Assembly (NCBI GenBank): GCA_963773105.1
Contig: CAVZAA010000010.1
Coordinates: 620,001 to 684,000, forward strand
Source: Trebonia sp963773105
GTDB taxonomy: Bacteria > Actinomycetota > Actinomycetes > Streptosporangiales > Streptosporangiaceae
Direction: 5' to 3'
DNA: 64,000 nt
The notes beneath the pieces were generated by a model. The model was given only the letters and a program-made list of their open reading frames with translations, was not told where the DNA came from and made no database searches. The position numbers were made by a program, and so were the translations under genes. This document shows, in pieces, positions 15,377 through 25,166 of this stretch (positions are counted from its first letter, which is position 1; the number at the start of each line of letters is the position of its first letter).

Positions 15377-16766
15377 GGTCCGAGCCGACGTGGCGGCCTG
15401 GCTGGCGGCGGGACCTCAGGGCGACGACCGTCAGCAGGACCAGCAGGGCGATGCCGGCCAGGATGTAGGCGTTGCCCGCCAGCTCCTGCAGCGCGCTCCA
15501 GTGATACTCCAGGAACGACGGCAGGTCGCCCTTGGCCACGTACACCTTGACTGGAGTGTAGGGGCCGTCCCAGATCAGGCCCTGGGTGAAGTTGCCCGGA
15601 CCGCTGTTGTGGACGCCCCACAGGTTGCCCGGCCAGGGCGCGAAGATCAGCAGCAGCGCGACGATCAGGCCCGAGCACCAGAAGGCGGCGGGGCGCCTGC
15701 CCGCCCGCCAGGCGCGGGCCGCGTAATGGCCGGCCGCCATCATGCCCGGCACCACCCAGACCCAGTGGTGGTCCCAGCTGATCGGCGAGTCCAGTAGCCC
15801 GACCAGCGCGGCCGTCAGCAGGCCGAGCATCGCGTGCCCGGCCCGGTCGAGCTGGGCCGCCGCCAGCAGGCCGACGACCGTCGCGATCAGGATCAGCAGC
15901 ACCCAGGGCACGGTCCCCGAGTTGATCGACCCGGCCAGCCGGGTGATCACCGCCCGGAGCGACTGGTTGCCGGTCCAGCCGACGAACCCGGTCCGGCCGT
16001 CCTGGATGAACAGGCCGTTCAGCCACCAGTCCTTCGAGTCACGGGGCAGGATGGCGAAGCCAAGCACGATCGTGAACACGAAGCTGCCGGTCGCCACCGC
16101 CGCCGCCCGGAACTTCCTGGTCAGCAGCAGATAGGGGATGAACACGAGCGGGGTGAGCTTGATCCCGGCCGCGAGCCCGGTGGCGATGCCCTTGAACCGT
16201 CGGGTGTCGGGCTGGCGCAGGTCCCAGATGATCGCCGCCATCAGCAGCAGGTTGATCTGCCCCAGGTACAGGGTGCGGAAGACGGGCTCGGTGAGCAGTC
16301 CGGCGGCGCAGCCGAGCAGCGCCCCGCCGAGGCGAACCCGGCGGTCGCGGTAGCCGAGCACGCCCATCGTGCACCACGCCGCGATAAACAGGAAGATCAG
16401 GTTCGAAACCTGGACGACCCTCGGCAGCACCGACCACGGGATGAACGAGACAGCGGCGAAGAACAGCGCGGCGAACGGCGTGTAGGTGAAGTTGAGATTC
16501 CCCTTGCCGGTCCAGTCGTAAAGCGGGAAGGCGTCCTTGGCGAGGTGAGCGTCGTACGGGCTGAGCTGCCGGACGATGAGCCCGCCGTCGCGGTACACCC
16601 CGAGGTCTACTGGCCACAGGGTGGAGGACTCCGGCTGGGAGAACGCGTAGATGAGCCAGCCGCCCAGGACCAGCGCAAACGCGATGGCTCCCACGATCAG
16701 CAGCCGGTTCTTCGCGACACTCTCCCGCGGCGCGGCGGATCCGACATGTTCAAGCACCGAGCTCAC
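15333..16766 (-). CDS. GT87-type polyprenyl-phosphomannose-dependent mannosyltransferase (DUF2029)
   Basis: The 477-residue integral membrane protein starts at a GTG and has about ten membrane segments. DLGVYRDGG in the first external loop with the acidic residue essential in GT-C enzymes, NFTYTPFAALFF, TLYLGQINLLLMA and GIKLTPLVFIPYLLL are hallmarks of the DUF2029/GT87 family, to which mycobacterial PimE belongs. Such enzymes add alpha-1,2-mannose from polyprenyl-phosphate-mannose outside the cytoplasmic membrane to lipoglycans or proteins. SPISWDHHWVWVVPG near residue 330 is a further conserved segment. The C-terminal tail is cytoplasmic, Arg/Pro-rich and overlaps the end of the convergent small gene. 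The acceptor is not known. Confidence 0.87.
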   Translation of the reverse strand: MSSVLEHVGSAAPRESVAKNRLLIVGAIAFALVLGGWLIYAFSQPESSTLWPVDLGVYRDGGLIVRQLSPYDAHLAKDAFPLYDWTGKGNLNFTYTPFAALFFAAVSFIPWSVLPRVVQVSNLIFLFIAAWCTMGVLGYRDRRVRLGGALLGCAAGLLTEPVFRTLYLGQINLLLMAAIIWDLRQPDTRRFKGIATGLAAGIKLTPLVFIPYLLLTRKFRAAAVATGSFVFTIVLGFAILPRDSKDWWLNGLFIQDGRTGFVGWTGNQSLRAVITRLAGSINSGTVPWVLLILIATVVGLLAAAQLDRAGHAMLGLLTAALVGLLDSPISWDHHWVWVVPGMMAAGHYAARAWRAGRRPAAFWCSGLIVALLLIFAPWPGNLWGVHNSGPGNFTQGLIWDGPYTPVKVYVAKGDLPSFLEYHWSALQELAGNAYILAGIALLVLLTVVALRSRRQPGRHVGSDPTPQTSTDAVVRPA

Positions 16767-16822
16767 CAGCGGAACCTTACCGGATCTTAGGACTCGTCGC
16801 GACCGCCTTAACGTTACGAGTG

Positions 16823-17431
16823 TTAAGCGGCAAGTGCCCGGTAGAGCGCGGGAAACGCCGTCAGCGAGGCGAGCACATCGGCCGCGCCGGCCGCTCGCAG
16901 CTCGTCGGCGGTGAACGACCCGGTGGCCACGCCGACCGGATGCGCCCCCGCCGTCACCGCCGCCGCTATGTCGGCGGGCGTGTCGCCCACGTAGACGGCG
17001 GCGCCGATCGAAGTGAGCACGGTCGCCTTCTCCGGTCCGTGCACCCCGCCGAACACCGAGTCGGGGACCAGCCCGAGCCCGTCCAGGCTATGCCGGGCGG
17101 TCGCCTCGAGCTTGGCGGTGACCACGACCGCGCGCGCCCCCGCCGCGCGGACCGCGGCGAGCGACTCGCGGGCACCGGGCAGCACCCGGGTGAGCGGCAG
17201 GGCGAGCCGCGTGTAGTGCGACCGGTAGATCCGCATGGCGGGCTCGATCTCATCGGCCGGCAGCCAGTACGCGAGCTCGTCCTCCAGCTTGATGCCCAGA
17301 CGGCTGTCGACCCCAGCCGGGTCGATCGCCACCCCGGTCTCCGCCGCCACCCCCGCGAACGAGCCGAGGATCGCCGCGCGCGAGTCGATCAGCGTCATGT
17401 CCAAGTCGAACCCGACCGGGGCGGGTGTCAT
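16823..17431 (-). CDS. HAD-superfamily phosphatase (phosphoglycolate-phosphatase-like)
   Basis: The 202-residue protein begins MTPAPVGFDLDMTLIDSR, the HAD motif I with both catalytic aspartates (DxDxT). Motif II is VVVTAK, motif III the GPEK lysine, and motif IV YVGDTPADIAAA. The helical cap between residues about 20 and 90 is the C1 type of the Gph group. Likely reaction: hydrolysis of a small phosphate monoester in the cytoplasm. The ATG overlaps the TGA of the upstream MFS gene by four bases (ATGA), so both are translationally coupled; a link between transport and the phosphatase is possible but not demonstrated. All catalytic residues are present. Confidence 0.9.
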   Translation of the reverse strand: MTPAPVGFDLDMTLIDSRAAILGSFAGVAAETGVAIDPAGVDSRLGIKLEDELAYWLPADEIEPAMRIYRSHYTRLALPLTRVLPGARESLAAVRAAGARAVVVTAKLEATARHSLDGLGLVPDSVFGGVHGPEKATVLTSIGAAVYVGDTPADIAAAVTAGAHPVGVATGSFTADELRAAGAADVLASLTAFPALYRALAA

Positions 17432-18723
17432 GCCTGCCCACCGGCGGGCACGTCCGGGGCGGCGGGTAGCAACGGCGGCAGGCCCGCGGGCAGCATCCGC
17501 GGGCGGGCCGCCAGCAGTCCGAAGACCAGCAGGGTGCCGGTGAGCGCGAAGAGCACCGCCACCGACGCGGTCCAGCTCCCCGTCGCCGCGTGCAGCAGCC
17601 CGACCCCGAGCGGGCCCGCGCTCGCCAGCAGGTACCCCGCCGCCTGCGAGAACGCCGACAGCGAGGCGGCCGTGGCCGAGTCCGGGGAACGAGCGGCGGT
17701 GAAGAAGATCGCGAGCGCGAGGGCCGCGTTCTGGCCCGCGCCCAGGATCAGCGCCCACGCCACGGCCGAGCCGAGCGGCGCGTACACCAGCCCGGCCAGT
17801 CCGCCCGCGATCGCGGCCACCGTCGGCACCACCAGCGCGTGCTGGCTGCGCAGCCGCTGCGCGATGACGGGGACGACCAGCGACACCGCCAGGTTGCCCA
17901 CCCCCATGATCGCCAGCAGGTCGCCCGCACCGGCGGCGGACTCGCCCCGGCCGCGCAGGATCGTGGGCAGCCAGGACAGCGTGGCGTAGTACACCAGCGA
18001 CTGCATGCCCATGAACAGCATGACCTGCCAGGCGAGCGCGTGCCGGTGCACCGCCACCCGAGGAGCGGCGGCGGCGGAGACTTCTGCGGAGCGTCGGGCC
18101 CGGCCGGGCTGCGCGTGGGCCGACCGCAGCTGCGGCAGCCACAGCAGCGCCGCCAGCGCCGCCGGGGCGGCCAGCCAGCCCAGGGTGAGCAACAGCGAGC
18201 CGCCGCTGCCCTGCCACAGCGGCACGCTGACCACCGAGCCGACGATCGCGCCGACCGACAGGGCGGTGATGTAGAGGCCGATTAGCATTCCCGCCCGCTC
18301 CGGCCAGCGCCGCTTGATCAGGCTGGACAGCAGCACGTTCATGATCGCGATGGCGCCGCCCGCCAGGATCGTGCCCGGGAACAGCAGGGCCGACGGCGCC
18401 GCGCCGCGCGCCACCAGGCCCGCCGTCAGCGCGATGATCGCGATGAGCAGCACCCGTTCCTCGCCCAGCCGCCGGGCGAACGCGGCGGCGAAGCCGGAGA
18501 CGACCGCGAAGCAGAGGACCGGGGTCGCGGCGAGGACGGAGATCGTCGCGCCGGACAGGCCGAGCGCGTCCTGCAGCTCGGGGAAGACCGGCGGCAGGCT
18601 GGTGATCGCGCCGCGCAGGTTGAAGCCGAGCGCGATCACGCCGACGACCAGCAGGGTCCGTTCCAGCCGGACAACCGCGGGCGCGGGCGCGGGCCTCGGC
18701 GGTGCGGGCTGTATCCGGGTCAC
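17428..18723 (-). CDS. MFS transporter, CynX/NimT group
   Basis: The 431-residue protein has twelve hydrophobic segments. It opens VGVIALGFNLRGAITSLPPVFPEL, the signature of the CynX/NimT (cyanate/nitroimidazole) subgroup of major facilitators, and has SLIKRRWPERAGMLIGLYITALSVGA after TM4. It sits in the cytoplasmic membrane and probably exports or takes up small anions or drugs by proton coupling; the substrate cannot be told. It starts at a GTG and ends inside the start codon of the HAD phosphatase gene. A central cytoplasmic loop (QPGRARRSAEVSAAAAPR) and a Pro-rich C-terminus are unconserved. Confidence 0.88.
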   Translation of the reverse strand: MTRIQPAPPRPAPAPAVVRLERTLLVVGVIALGFNLRGAITSLPPVFPELQDALGLSGATISVLAATPVLCFAVVSGFAAAFARRLGEERVLLIAIIALTAGLVARGAAPSALLFPGTILAGGAIAIMNVLLSSLIKRRWPERAGMLIGLYITALSVGAIVGSVVSVPLWQGSGGSLLLTLGWLAAPAALAALLWLPQLRSAHAQPGRARRSAEVSAAAAPRVAVHRHALAWQVMLFMGMQSLVYYATLSWLPTILRGRGESAAGAGDLLAIMGVGNLAVSLVVPVIAQRLRSQHALVVPTVAAIAGGLAGLVYAPLGSAVAWALILGAGQNAALALAIFFTAARSPDSATAASLSAFSQAAGYLLASAGPLGVGLLHAATGSWTASVAVLFALTGTLLVFGLLAARPRMLPAGLPPLLPAAPDVPAGGQA

Positions 18724-18829
18724 GAGAACCTAACGGTACCCGATACCGCCCGGCCGCCCCCGATCGGGACATACCGGACAGACTGCGGGCGGAAACAGGC
18801 GCGGGTAAAGCGCGGGCAGGCCAGGTAAA

Positions 18830-19705
18830 TCAGCCGCCCGCCTCCGCCGTCGCGTACAGGTCAGCGACCGCGCTGCCGAAGACCGCCGCGTACGACACCT
18901 GCGGGGTGTTGCCGCCCTGCTGGTAGCCCCCGATCACGCCGATGACGGTGCCCTGGCCGGTCGCCGCGTCGACGTCGGTCAGGAACGGCCCGCCGCTGGT
19001 CCCCACCGTGTACCCGGCGCAGTCGAACTCGAGCTGGGTGGCGCTGAAGCCTTTCGCCTGGCCGGAGCACCAGACCGGCTCCCCCGCCGCGTCGGGGTAG
19101 CCGACCACCCGGACGGTCTGGCCGGCCGGGGCATCGGTGGTGAGCGTCTCGGCGCCGGTGACGTCCTCGATCGGCGCCCCGTCGGACGCGTCGGACAGCC
19201 GCAGGAACGCGACGTCGTGGTCCGGGTCCTGGCTGGCATCCCAGGCGCTGTCGGTGTAGATCTTGGTGACCGGCCAGACGCCGTACGGTGTCTGGCCGTT
19301 GGCGTAGTCGGGCACGAACACCAGCGTCCCCGGGCGGCCGTACACGCAGTGGGCCGCCGTCACGGCCAGGTCGCCGGCCGGGCTGTGCACCACGCTGGCG
19401 GTGCAGAAGTGCGGGCCGAGCTTGCCGTCGGTCTCGGTGAACAGCGCGCCGACCGCCGCCACGCCGGAGAACGACTGACCGGTGCCCGCGGCGGGCGCCG
19501 TCGCCGGCGCGAGCTGCTCGATCGCCATACCGCGGCCGGCCGCCGCGACCGATCCGCCCCGGTCGGTGCTGCCCGCGGTGGTCGCGGCGAGCGTGATCAG
19601 GGCGGCTGACGCGCCGAGGGCGCACAGGCAAGCGGCGAGCCGCTTCGCGCGCCCGCCGCTCAGCCTCCGGCCACCGCCCGAACGGCGGCCTGCGATCACC
19701 CTCAT
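18830..19705 (-). CDS. Secreted trypsin-like serine protease
   Basis: The 291-residue protein starts at an ATG with a GGAGGTT ribosome site and has a long basic N-region (MRVIAGRRSGGGRR...AKR) and a hydrophobic core ending near residue 45, a Sec or Tat-like export signal. The S1/V8-like protease domain carries the triad: TAAHC (His), DPDHDVAFLRL (Asp) and TVGTSGGPFL (Ser with GxSGGP). The pairs FCTAS...AAHC and CSG...FDCAG are likely disulfides. It is predicted to act outside the cell. It lies between an MFS operon on the same strand and the divergent MATE gene. The substrate is unknown. Confidence 0.9.
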   Translation of the reverse strand: MRVIAGRRSGGGRRLSGGRAKRLAACLCALGASAALITLAATTAGSTDRGGSVAAAGRGMAIEQLAPATAPAAGTGQSFSGVAAVGALFTETDGKLGPHFCTASVVHSPAGDLAVTAAHCVYGRPGTLVFVPDYANGQTPYGVWPVTKIYTDSAWDASQDPDHDVAFLRLSDASDGAPIEDVTGAETLTTDAPAGQTVRVVGYPDAAGEPVWCSGQAKGFSATQLEFDCAGYTVGTSGGPFLTDVDAATGQGTVIGVIGGYQQGGNTPQVSYAAVFGSAVADLYATAEAGG

Positions 19706-19823
19706 ACACGAACCTCCACAAGCACACACGCACCGATACTCAATCGTTATCATCGGGGTGCGCTTATAGTATCTACCGTTTCTGCAGATTCCCTTAGAAC
19801 ACCCCAAGAAAATCCGAGGGCCT

Positions 19824-21131
19824 ATGCTGGGCCCCGTGCTCGACCTGGACCGGCGTATCGCGAAGCTGGCGATTCCGGCCCTCGGATCGATCGCCGCCGA
19901 GCCGCTCTACAATCTCGCCGACACCGCGATCGTGGGCCATCTCGGCCGGTCGCCCCTTGACGCGCTGGCGATCGCGGTCAGCGTGCTGTCGGTAGTGGCG
20001 TGGCTCGCCATCTTCCTGTCCACCGCGACCACTACCGAAGTAGCGAAGAACACAGCCAGCGGTGCGCACCAGGCCGCCGCCCGCGCGGTCGGCGCCGCCT
20101 ACGCGGTCGCGGCCGGCTGGGGCGCGGTGACGGCGGTGCTGCTCGTGGTGCTCGCCCCCTACGCGACGTGGCTGCTGGGGGCGCGCGGAGGCATCGGCGG
20201 GATCGGCCCGGCCGCCACCGAATACGTGCGGATCTCCGCGATCGGCCTGCCGTTCCTCTACCTGTCGTTTGCCGGCAACGGGCACCTCACCGGACAGCAG
20301 GACACCAGGACGCCGCTGCGGATCGCGGTCGGCGCGAACATTCTCAACCTCGCGCTCGAGGCGCTGCTGGTGTTCGGTCTGCACGCGGGGCTGGCCGGGT
20401 CGGCCTGGGGCACCGTCGCCGCGCAGGTCGTCGCCGCCGCCGCCTACGCCCGCGCGTCGCGCCGCTCGGCCCTGACGCCCGCCGCCCCAACCCAGGCCGA
20501 CCTGGGGGCGCTGCTGCGCGACGGTCATCGGCTGTCGGTCCGCACGATCGCGCTTGGCGTGGTGCCGCTCGCGGTGACCGCCGTCGTCGCCAGGCTCGGG
20601 CCGGTCCCGCTGGCCGGCCAGCAGGTCGCCTACCGGGTCTGGTACCTGCTCTCGCTCTCGCTCGACGCGCTCGCGGTCCCCGCCCAGGTCTACGTCAGCG
20701 CCGCGCTCGGCACCGGCGACCGAGCGGCGGCCCGGCTGGCCGCGCGGCGCACCCTGGTGCTCGGCCTGGCGGCGGGCGTCGCGCTGGCCGTGGTCACCGC
20801 CGCGCTGGCGTTCGGCGCGCCGCAGGCGTTCACGGCCGATCCGGCCGTCCGCCACGACGCGGCCATCGCGCTTCTGTGCGCGGCGCTGACCCAGCCACTG
20901 GCCGCGCTCGCGTTCGTCTACGACGGCGTCATCCTCGGCCTCGGCGACTACACCGCGATGCGGCGCGCGATGATCGTCTCGATCTTCGCCTTCGCGCCGC
21001 TCGCGCTGCTGGTGCTCCGCTTCCACTGGCTCGGCCTGCCTTGTGTGTGGGCCGCGCTCGGCTGCTGGCTGGCGGCGCGGTCGGTGCTGCTGGGCAGGCG
21101 CTGGGCGGCGGCGATCGACGATCAGAGGTAG
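19824..21131 (+). CDS. MATE-family efflux transporter (DinF-like)
   Basis: The 435-residue membrane protein has twelve segments and the MATE pattern from the start: LDRRIAKLAIPALGSIAAEPLYNLADTAIVGHLG. Later GNGHLTGQQDTRTPLRI and AGQQVAYRVWYLLSLSLDALAVPAQ are the DinF-branch hallmarks. It should export cationic or other drugs using a Na or proton gradient. The ATG at 19824 is used here; a GTG 12 bases downstream is a possible alternative. Its end overlaps the convergent TauE gene by ten bases. Nothing next to it indicates the substrate. Confidence 0.9.
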   Translation: MLGPVLDLDRRIAKLAIPALGSIAAEPLYNLADTAIVGHLGRSPLDALAIAVSVLSVVAWLAIFLSTATTTEVAKNTASGAHQAAARAVGAAYAVAAGWGAVTAVLLVVLAPYATWLLGARGGIGGIGPAATEYVRISAIGLPFLYLSFAGNGHLTGQQDTRTPLRIAVGANILNLALEALLVFGLHAGLAGSAWGTVAAQVVAAAAYARASRRSALTPAAPTQADLGALLRDGHRLSVRTIALGVVPLAVTAVVARLGPVPLAGQQVAYRVWYLLSLSLDALAVPAQVYVSAALGTGDRAAARLAARRTLVLGLAAGVALAVVTAALAFGAPQAFTADPAVRHDAAIALLCAALTQPLAALAFVYDGVILGLGDYTAMRRAMIVSIFAFAPLALLVLRFHWLGLPCVWAALGCWLAARSVLLGRRWAAAIDDQR

Positions 21132-21874
21132 GCGCTCGCGCCGAGCCGGACCGCCAGCGCCAGGCCCGCCAGCGCGACGACGATGCGCAGCACCCGGACG
21201 GGAAGATGACGGACCAGGTGCTGGCCGGCGTAGCTGCCGACGCTGAAGCCGGCCGCCAGCAGCGGCACGAACGCCCAGTCGACGGGCGCGTAGCGGGCGA
21301 AGATCACCGCCGCGACCAGATTCGCCGCGCCCCCGATCACGTTCTTGATCGCGTTGACGCGAATGAGTGACTCGGTGAGGGTCGCGGCGAGCAGCGCCAG
21401 CATCAGCACGCCGCCCGCCGCGCCGAAGTAGCCCACGTAGACCGCCACGCAGAAGAACGCCGCCAGCCGCCAGCGCGACCGCTCGGCGCCGGGACGCGGG
21501 GCGAGGACGCGCAGCCTCGGCTGGATGATCAGCACCACCGAGGCGCTCGCGATCAGCACCGGGACCACGTAGGCGAAGGCGCCGGGCGGAGCGAGCAGCA
21601 GGATCGCGGCTCCGGCCGCGCCGCCCGCCGCGGTAACCGCGCTCAGCCGCAGCACCCGGTCGCGCTGGCCCGCAAGTTCCGGGCGCGAGCCGAGCATGGC
21701 CCCCGGGACCGAGAACACCAGCGCCATCGTGTTGGTGACGTTGGCGGCGAGCGGCGGCAGCCCCAACGCGAGCAGCGCCGGATAGGAGACCATGCTGGCG
21801 ACGCTGGCGACCGACGCGGCGAGGCCGCCGCCCAGGCCGGCCGCGAACAGCGCGCACGCCAGATAGATCGTCAT
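21122..21874 (-). CDS. TauE/SafE-family membrane permease
   Basis: The 250-residue protein has about eight hydrophobic segments and the TauE/SafE pattern: GLGGGLAASVASVASMVSYPALLALGLPPLAANVTN in the first half and YVGYFGAAGGVLMLALL with NAIKNVIGGAANLVAA in the second. The family exports sulfite, sulfoacetate or related organosulfur anions, or takes up such compounds. I chose the ATG ending at 21874 because the predicted first membrane helix follows directly. It overlaps the MATE gene by ten bases at its 3' end. There are no sulfur metabolism genes nearby. Confidence 0.85.
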   Translation of the reverse strand: MTIYLACALFAAGLGGGLAASVASVASMVSYPALLALGLPPLAANVTNTMALVFSVPGAMLGSRPELAGQRDRVLRLSAVTAAGGAAGAAILLLAPPGAFAYVVPVLIASASVVLIIQPRLRVLAPRPGAERSRWRLAAFFCVAVYVGYFGAAGGVLMLALLAATLTESLIRVNAIKNVIGGAANLVAAVIFARYAPVDWAFVPLLAAGFSVGSYAGQHLVRHLPVRVLRIVVALAGLALAVRLGASAYL

Positions 21875-22046
21875 GAGCAGGTCTAAGCATGGCCGATGGG
21901 CGGGTTTTCCTATAGCAGCACTGACTGTGACATTGCCCGCAGCGGTGCCGTTCTCAGTCAAAGTTCAAAATCTTGAGCATTTCGAACGGAACGTGGTTCT
22001 CGCCCACTCCGCTCCGGTGGCCGCGGACCCGTGGTGAAATGGTCGA

Positions 22047-23785
22047 ATGGATTCGTTTGGGGGCACTGGTGCACGGGCGACCGGCGTGACCGACGCGGCC
22101 GATCGTCCGTTGGGTCAGGCGCGCCACGGCCATCCCGGAAGCCATGCCGGCCGGCCGCCGGAGTGGCCGCGTCGGCTGCTCGCCGGCGGCGGGTGGACGG
22201 CCGCCGCGCTGGCCGCCTTCGCCGTGTACCTGCAGCTGGCCAGCACCCGGGGGGTGAACTCGGACGGCGCCTCGATTGCGCTGGCGGGGTGGGACATGCT
22301 GCACGGCAACGTGCTGCTGCGGGGTTGGAAGCTGGCCGACGTCACCTTCTACACGACCGAAGTGCCGCAGTACGCGCTGGTCGAGCTGGTGCACGGGCTC
22401 GACCAGAACGTGGTGCGCATCGGCGCGGCCATGACCTACACGCTCGTGCTGCTGTTCGCGGCGCTGGTGGCCAAGGGGACGGCGACCGGGCGGGCGGCGG
22501 TCGCGCGGGTCGCGATCGCCGTAGGGATCATGCTCGCACCGCAGCTGGCCTCCGGCACCAACGTGCTCCTCTCCTCCCCCGATCACATCGGCACATCGGT
22601 GCCGTTGCTGCTCATCCTGCTCATCCTCGATCGCGTCCGACGGCCGCGCTGGTGGGTGCCGGTGGTCGTGGCGGCACTGCTGGCCTGGGCGCAGCTGGCG
22701 GACTCGATCGTGCTCTTGGCCGCCGTGATCCCGCTGGTGGTGGTGTGCGTGTTCCGGGTGGCGCGGTCCCGGCAGCGGCTCGCGACCCGGTGGTACGAGA
22801 TCGCGCTGGCCGGCGGGGCCATCGCCGGGTTCGCCGTCGCGGAGATCGCCTACCTGGTCATCCGCGCGGCTGGCGGCTACTCCGAGCGGCCGCTTAGCAC
22901 CCAGCTCGCGCCGCTGAGCGAGATCTTCGGGCACAACCTGCCGATCGCGGCCCAGTGCCTGCTGCTGCTGCCGGGCGCGGACTTCCTCGGCCTGCCGGCC
23001 GGGGCCAGCACCCTCTTCATCGCACTGCACCTGGTCGGGGTCGCGCTGGCGGCGGCCGGGATCGCGGTCGGGGCCTGGCGGTTCGTTCGCCGGGACGCGG
23101 ACCTGGTGAACCAGCTGCTGCTGGCCGGGCTCGTGGTCAATTTCGTCGCGTTCGTCGTGACCACCCATGTCTTCTTCGTCGCCTCCGCGCGGGAGATCGC
23201 GCCGGTGCTGCCGTTCGCGGCGGTGCTGGCAGGCCGCGAGCTCGGCCCGTATCTGAGCGCGTCTCCGGCCGGCCCTTCGCCAGCGGCCGGCGCGCACGAC
23301 CGGCGGGCGGCGGCGGGCGCGCACGACGGGCGGGGATCGCCGCGCTTGGCGTCGTGCTGGCCGGGTACCTGGCCGGGCTTGGCCTCGAGCTCACCACGCC
23401 GACCGCGCCGCCGCTGGCCGCGCCGCTCACGGCCTGGCTGGAGAGCCACCCGATCGGCACCGGCCTGTCCGGCTACTGGGAGGCCAACGTCGTGACGCTG
23501 ACCAGCGGCGGCCGGGTCGCGGTGCGCCCGGTGACGGTCACCGAGGGCCAGATCGTCCCCACCGTCGGCCAGGTCAAGGACGACTGGTTCAACCCGGCTC
23601 GATCTCGGGTCGATTTCGTGGTGCTGTTCCCGGGCACGAGCGGCTCCCCCGGCGTCCCGGGCTACCCCGGGTTCACCGATCGGCGGGCAGTCGTCGCCGC
23701 CTTCGGCAAACCCAGCCGCACCTACCACGTCGGGCAGTACACGATCCTCTGGTGGCCAAAGAACCTGCTGCCCGACGTGGGCTAG
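22047..23785 (+). pseudogene. Polytopic membrane protein, frameshifted near the C-terminal third
   Basis: The first frame encodes about 410 residues with many membrane segments, beginning after a hydrophilic N-terminus with LLAGGGWTAAALAAFAVYLQLAS, then GVNSDGASIALAGWDMLHGNVLL and VELVHGLDQNVV, which resembles membrane glycosyltransferase-like (GT-C type) proteins. Between 23290 and 23345 the sequence changes frame: the first frame turns Arg/Pro-rich, whereas another frame continues with IAALGVVLAGYLAGLGLELTTP and a soluble extracytoplasmic end (NVVTLTSGGRVAVRPV...YHVGQYTILWW) stopping at 23785. Two near copies of GGCGCGCACGAC lie in this region. A one-base change would restore about 579 codons. 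The function is unknown, and a sequencing error is not excluded. Confidence 0.65.
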
Positions 23786-23894
23786 GGCGGTGGCACGGCG
23801 CTCCGCGCTTCTTGCTGTTATCGCGGGTTTGGTGCCATGGCGGGCGAGGCGGAGCAACGGTCCGTTCGGGATAACTGATTTACGCCTTGGTCTT

Positions 23895-24858
23895 TTATCT
23901 CTGCGCCGCGGGCGGCGGGACCAGCTTGTCGATGGCGGCCAGCTGGTCGTCGGTGGGCTGCCACTGGCCCGCGGCCGCGTTGGCCCGCACCTGCGCGGCC
24001 GAGGTGGCGCCGGCGATCACCGAGGAGCAGCCGGGCTGGGCGGCGAGGCCGCCGATGGCGATCTGCAGGATCGAGACGCCCTGCTCCTCCCCCCACGCGA
24101 TCAGCGACTCGACCGCGTCGAGCTTGGCGTCGGTGACGTAGCCTGCCCGGCGCGGTTCGGCCAGCCTGGTGCCGGCCGGGCACGCCCTGGCCGCGGCGGA
24201 CCTTGCCGGTGAGCAGGCCGTTGGCGAGGGGGAAGAAGGGCAGCACCCCGACACCGAAATGCAGCGCGGCCGGCACTACCTCGCGCTCGGCGTCGCGCTC
24301 GAGCAGCGACCAGTGGTTCTGGGCGGAGATGAACGGCGTGCGGCCGGCCGCCACCGCGGTGTGGGCGGCGTCGGCGATCTGCCAGCCGGAGAAGTTGGAG
24401 TGGCCCAGGTAGCGGACCTTGCCCTCGGTGACCAGCTCATCGAGGGCGGCCAGGGTCTCGTCGATCGGGGTCACCGGGTCGGGGGTGTGCAGCTGGTACA
24501 GGTCGATGTAGTCGGTCCGCAACCGGGCCAGGGACTTCTCCACCGCGATCTTGATGTAGCTGCGGCCGCCCTTGGCGCCCGCCGCCGGGCCGTAGCCCAT
24601 GTCGGCGCCCTGGTGGCCGAACTTGGTGGCCAGCACGACCTGGTCCCTGCGGCCCTGCAGCACCTCGCCCAGCGCGAGCTCGGACGCGCCCGCCCCGCCA
24701 TAGGTCTCGGCGGTGTCGAAAAGCGTGATGCCCTCGTCGATGGCGGCGTCGACGACGGCGCGGGTCTGCTCGACGTCAAGACGGCCGCCGAAGTTATTGC
24801 AGCCGAGGCCCACGACCGAGACGAGCAGGCCGGAGTCACCCAGGGTTCCATAGCGCAT
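23895..24858 (-). pseudogene. Aldo/keto reductase gene with one-base insertion
   Basis: The gene starts MRYGTLGDSGLLVSVVGLGCNNFGGRLD and shows the AKR catalytic residues: TAETYGGAG (Tyr), LATKFG (Lys) and YLGHSNFSG (His), then the NADPH-barrel strands FISAQNHWSLL and GVLPFFPLANGLLTGK. Near 24171-24181 the frame is lost; homology resumes in another frame as PAGTRLAE, ...YVTDAKLDAVESLIAWG and ends DDQLAAIDKLVPP at 23895. Removing one G in CCCGGCC would rejoin the frames, giving about 320 residues. Without repair the protein would lack its cofactor-binding C-terminal third. Real mutation or sequencing error cannot be told apart. Confidence 0.75.
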
Positions 24859-24930
24859 GGCTCCGCATCCTACGCCCGGCCGGCCGAGGGCTCTTTATCG
24901 GGTAATGCTGCGATTCACCGGAAAACACTC

Positions 24931-24942
24931 CACGCAATTGCT
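24931..24942 (+). promoter_or_regulatory. CACGCAATTGC-type palindrome, copy 1
   Basis: CACGCAATTGCT contains the palindrome GCAATTGC. It matches 11 of 12 bases with the sites at 25167-25178 (minus) and 27490-27501 (plus), so it is probably bound by the same factor, perhaps one of the XRE proteins. Confidence 0.4.
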
Positions 24943-25117
24943 TGCGCCCGACTGCGGAGCCGCCCCCTCGTGCGTGCACAACCCCGGAGGTGAGTGCGGG
25001 CATGGCGGGGCCGGGGCGGCTCCGGCAGCGCTGCGCGGAGTTGTCAAGACCTCCGCCCGAACAGCGTGCGCCGTCGGCCCTGGGGCGCTAGCGTGAGGAT
25101 CGTATAGCCGATCTGGA

Positions 25118-25131
25118 ATCGCATATGCGAT
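25118..25131. promoter_or_regulatory. Perfect palindrome ATCGCATATGCGAT upstream of the XRE gene
   Basis: A perfect 14-base palindrome lies about 85 bases upstream of the GTG of the XRE/DUF5753 gene, in AT-rich sequence. It is a plausible operator or part of the promoter. A related half site (TTCATATGC) lies near 27470 by the second XRE gene. Confidence 0.4.
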
Positions 25132-25166
25132 ATCATTGGGTGACGCGCAAGGTCGGGCCCCGTCGG

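Noticed and set aside
19794..21890. Long minus-strand frame opposite the MATE gene
   Set aside because: Arg/Gly/Gln-rich antisense shadow; the plus-strand MATE protein and the minus-strand TauE protein explain the DNA.
21954..23324. Minus-strand frame opposite the membrane protein
   Set aside because: Charged low-complexity sequence, no ribosome site; the plus strand has membrane segments and family-like motifs.
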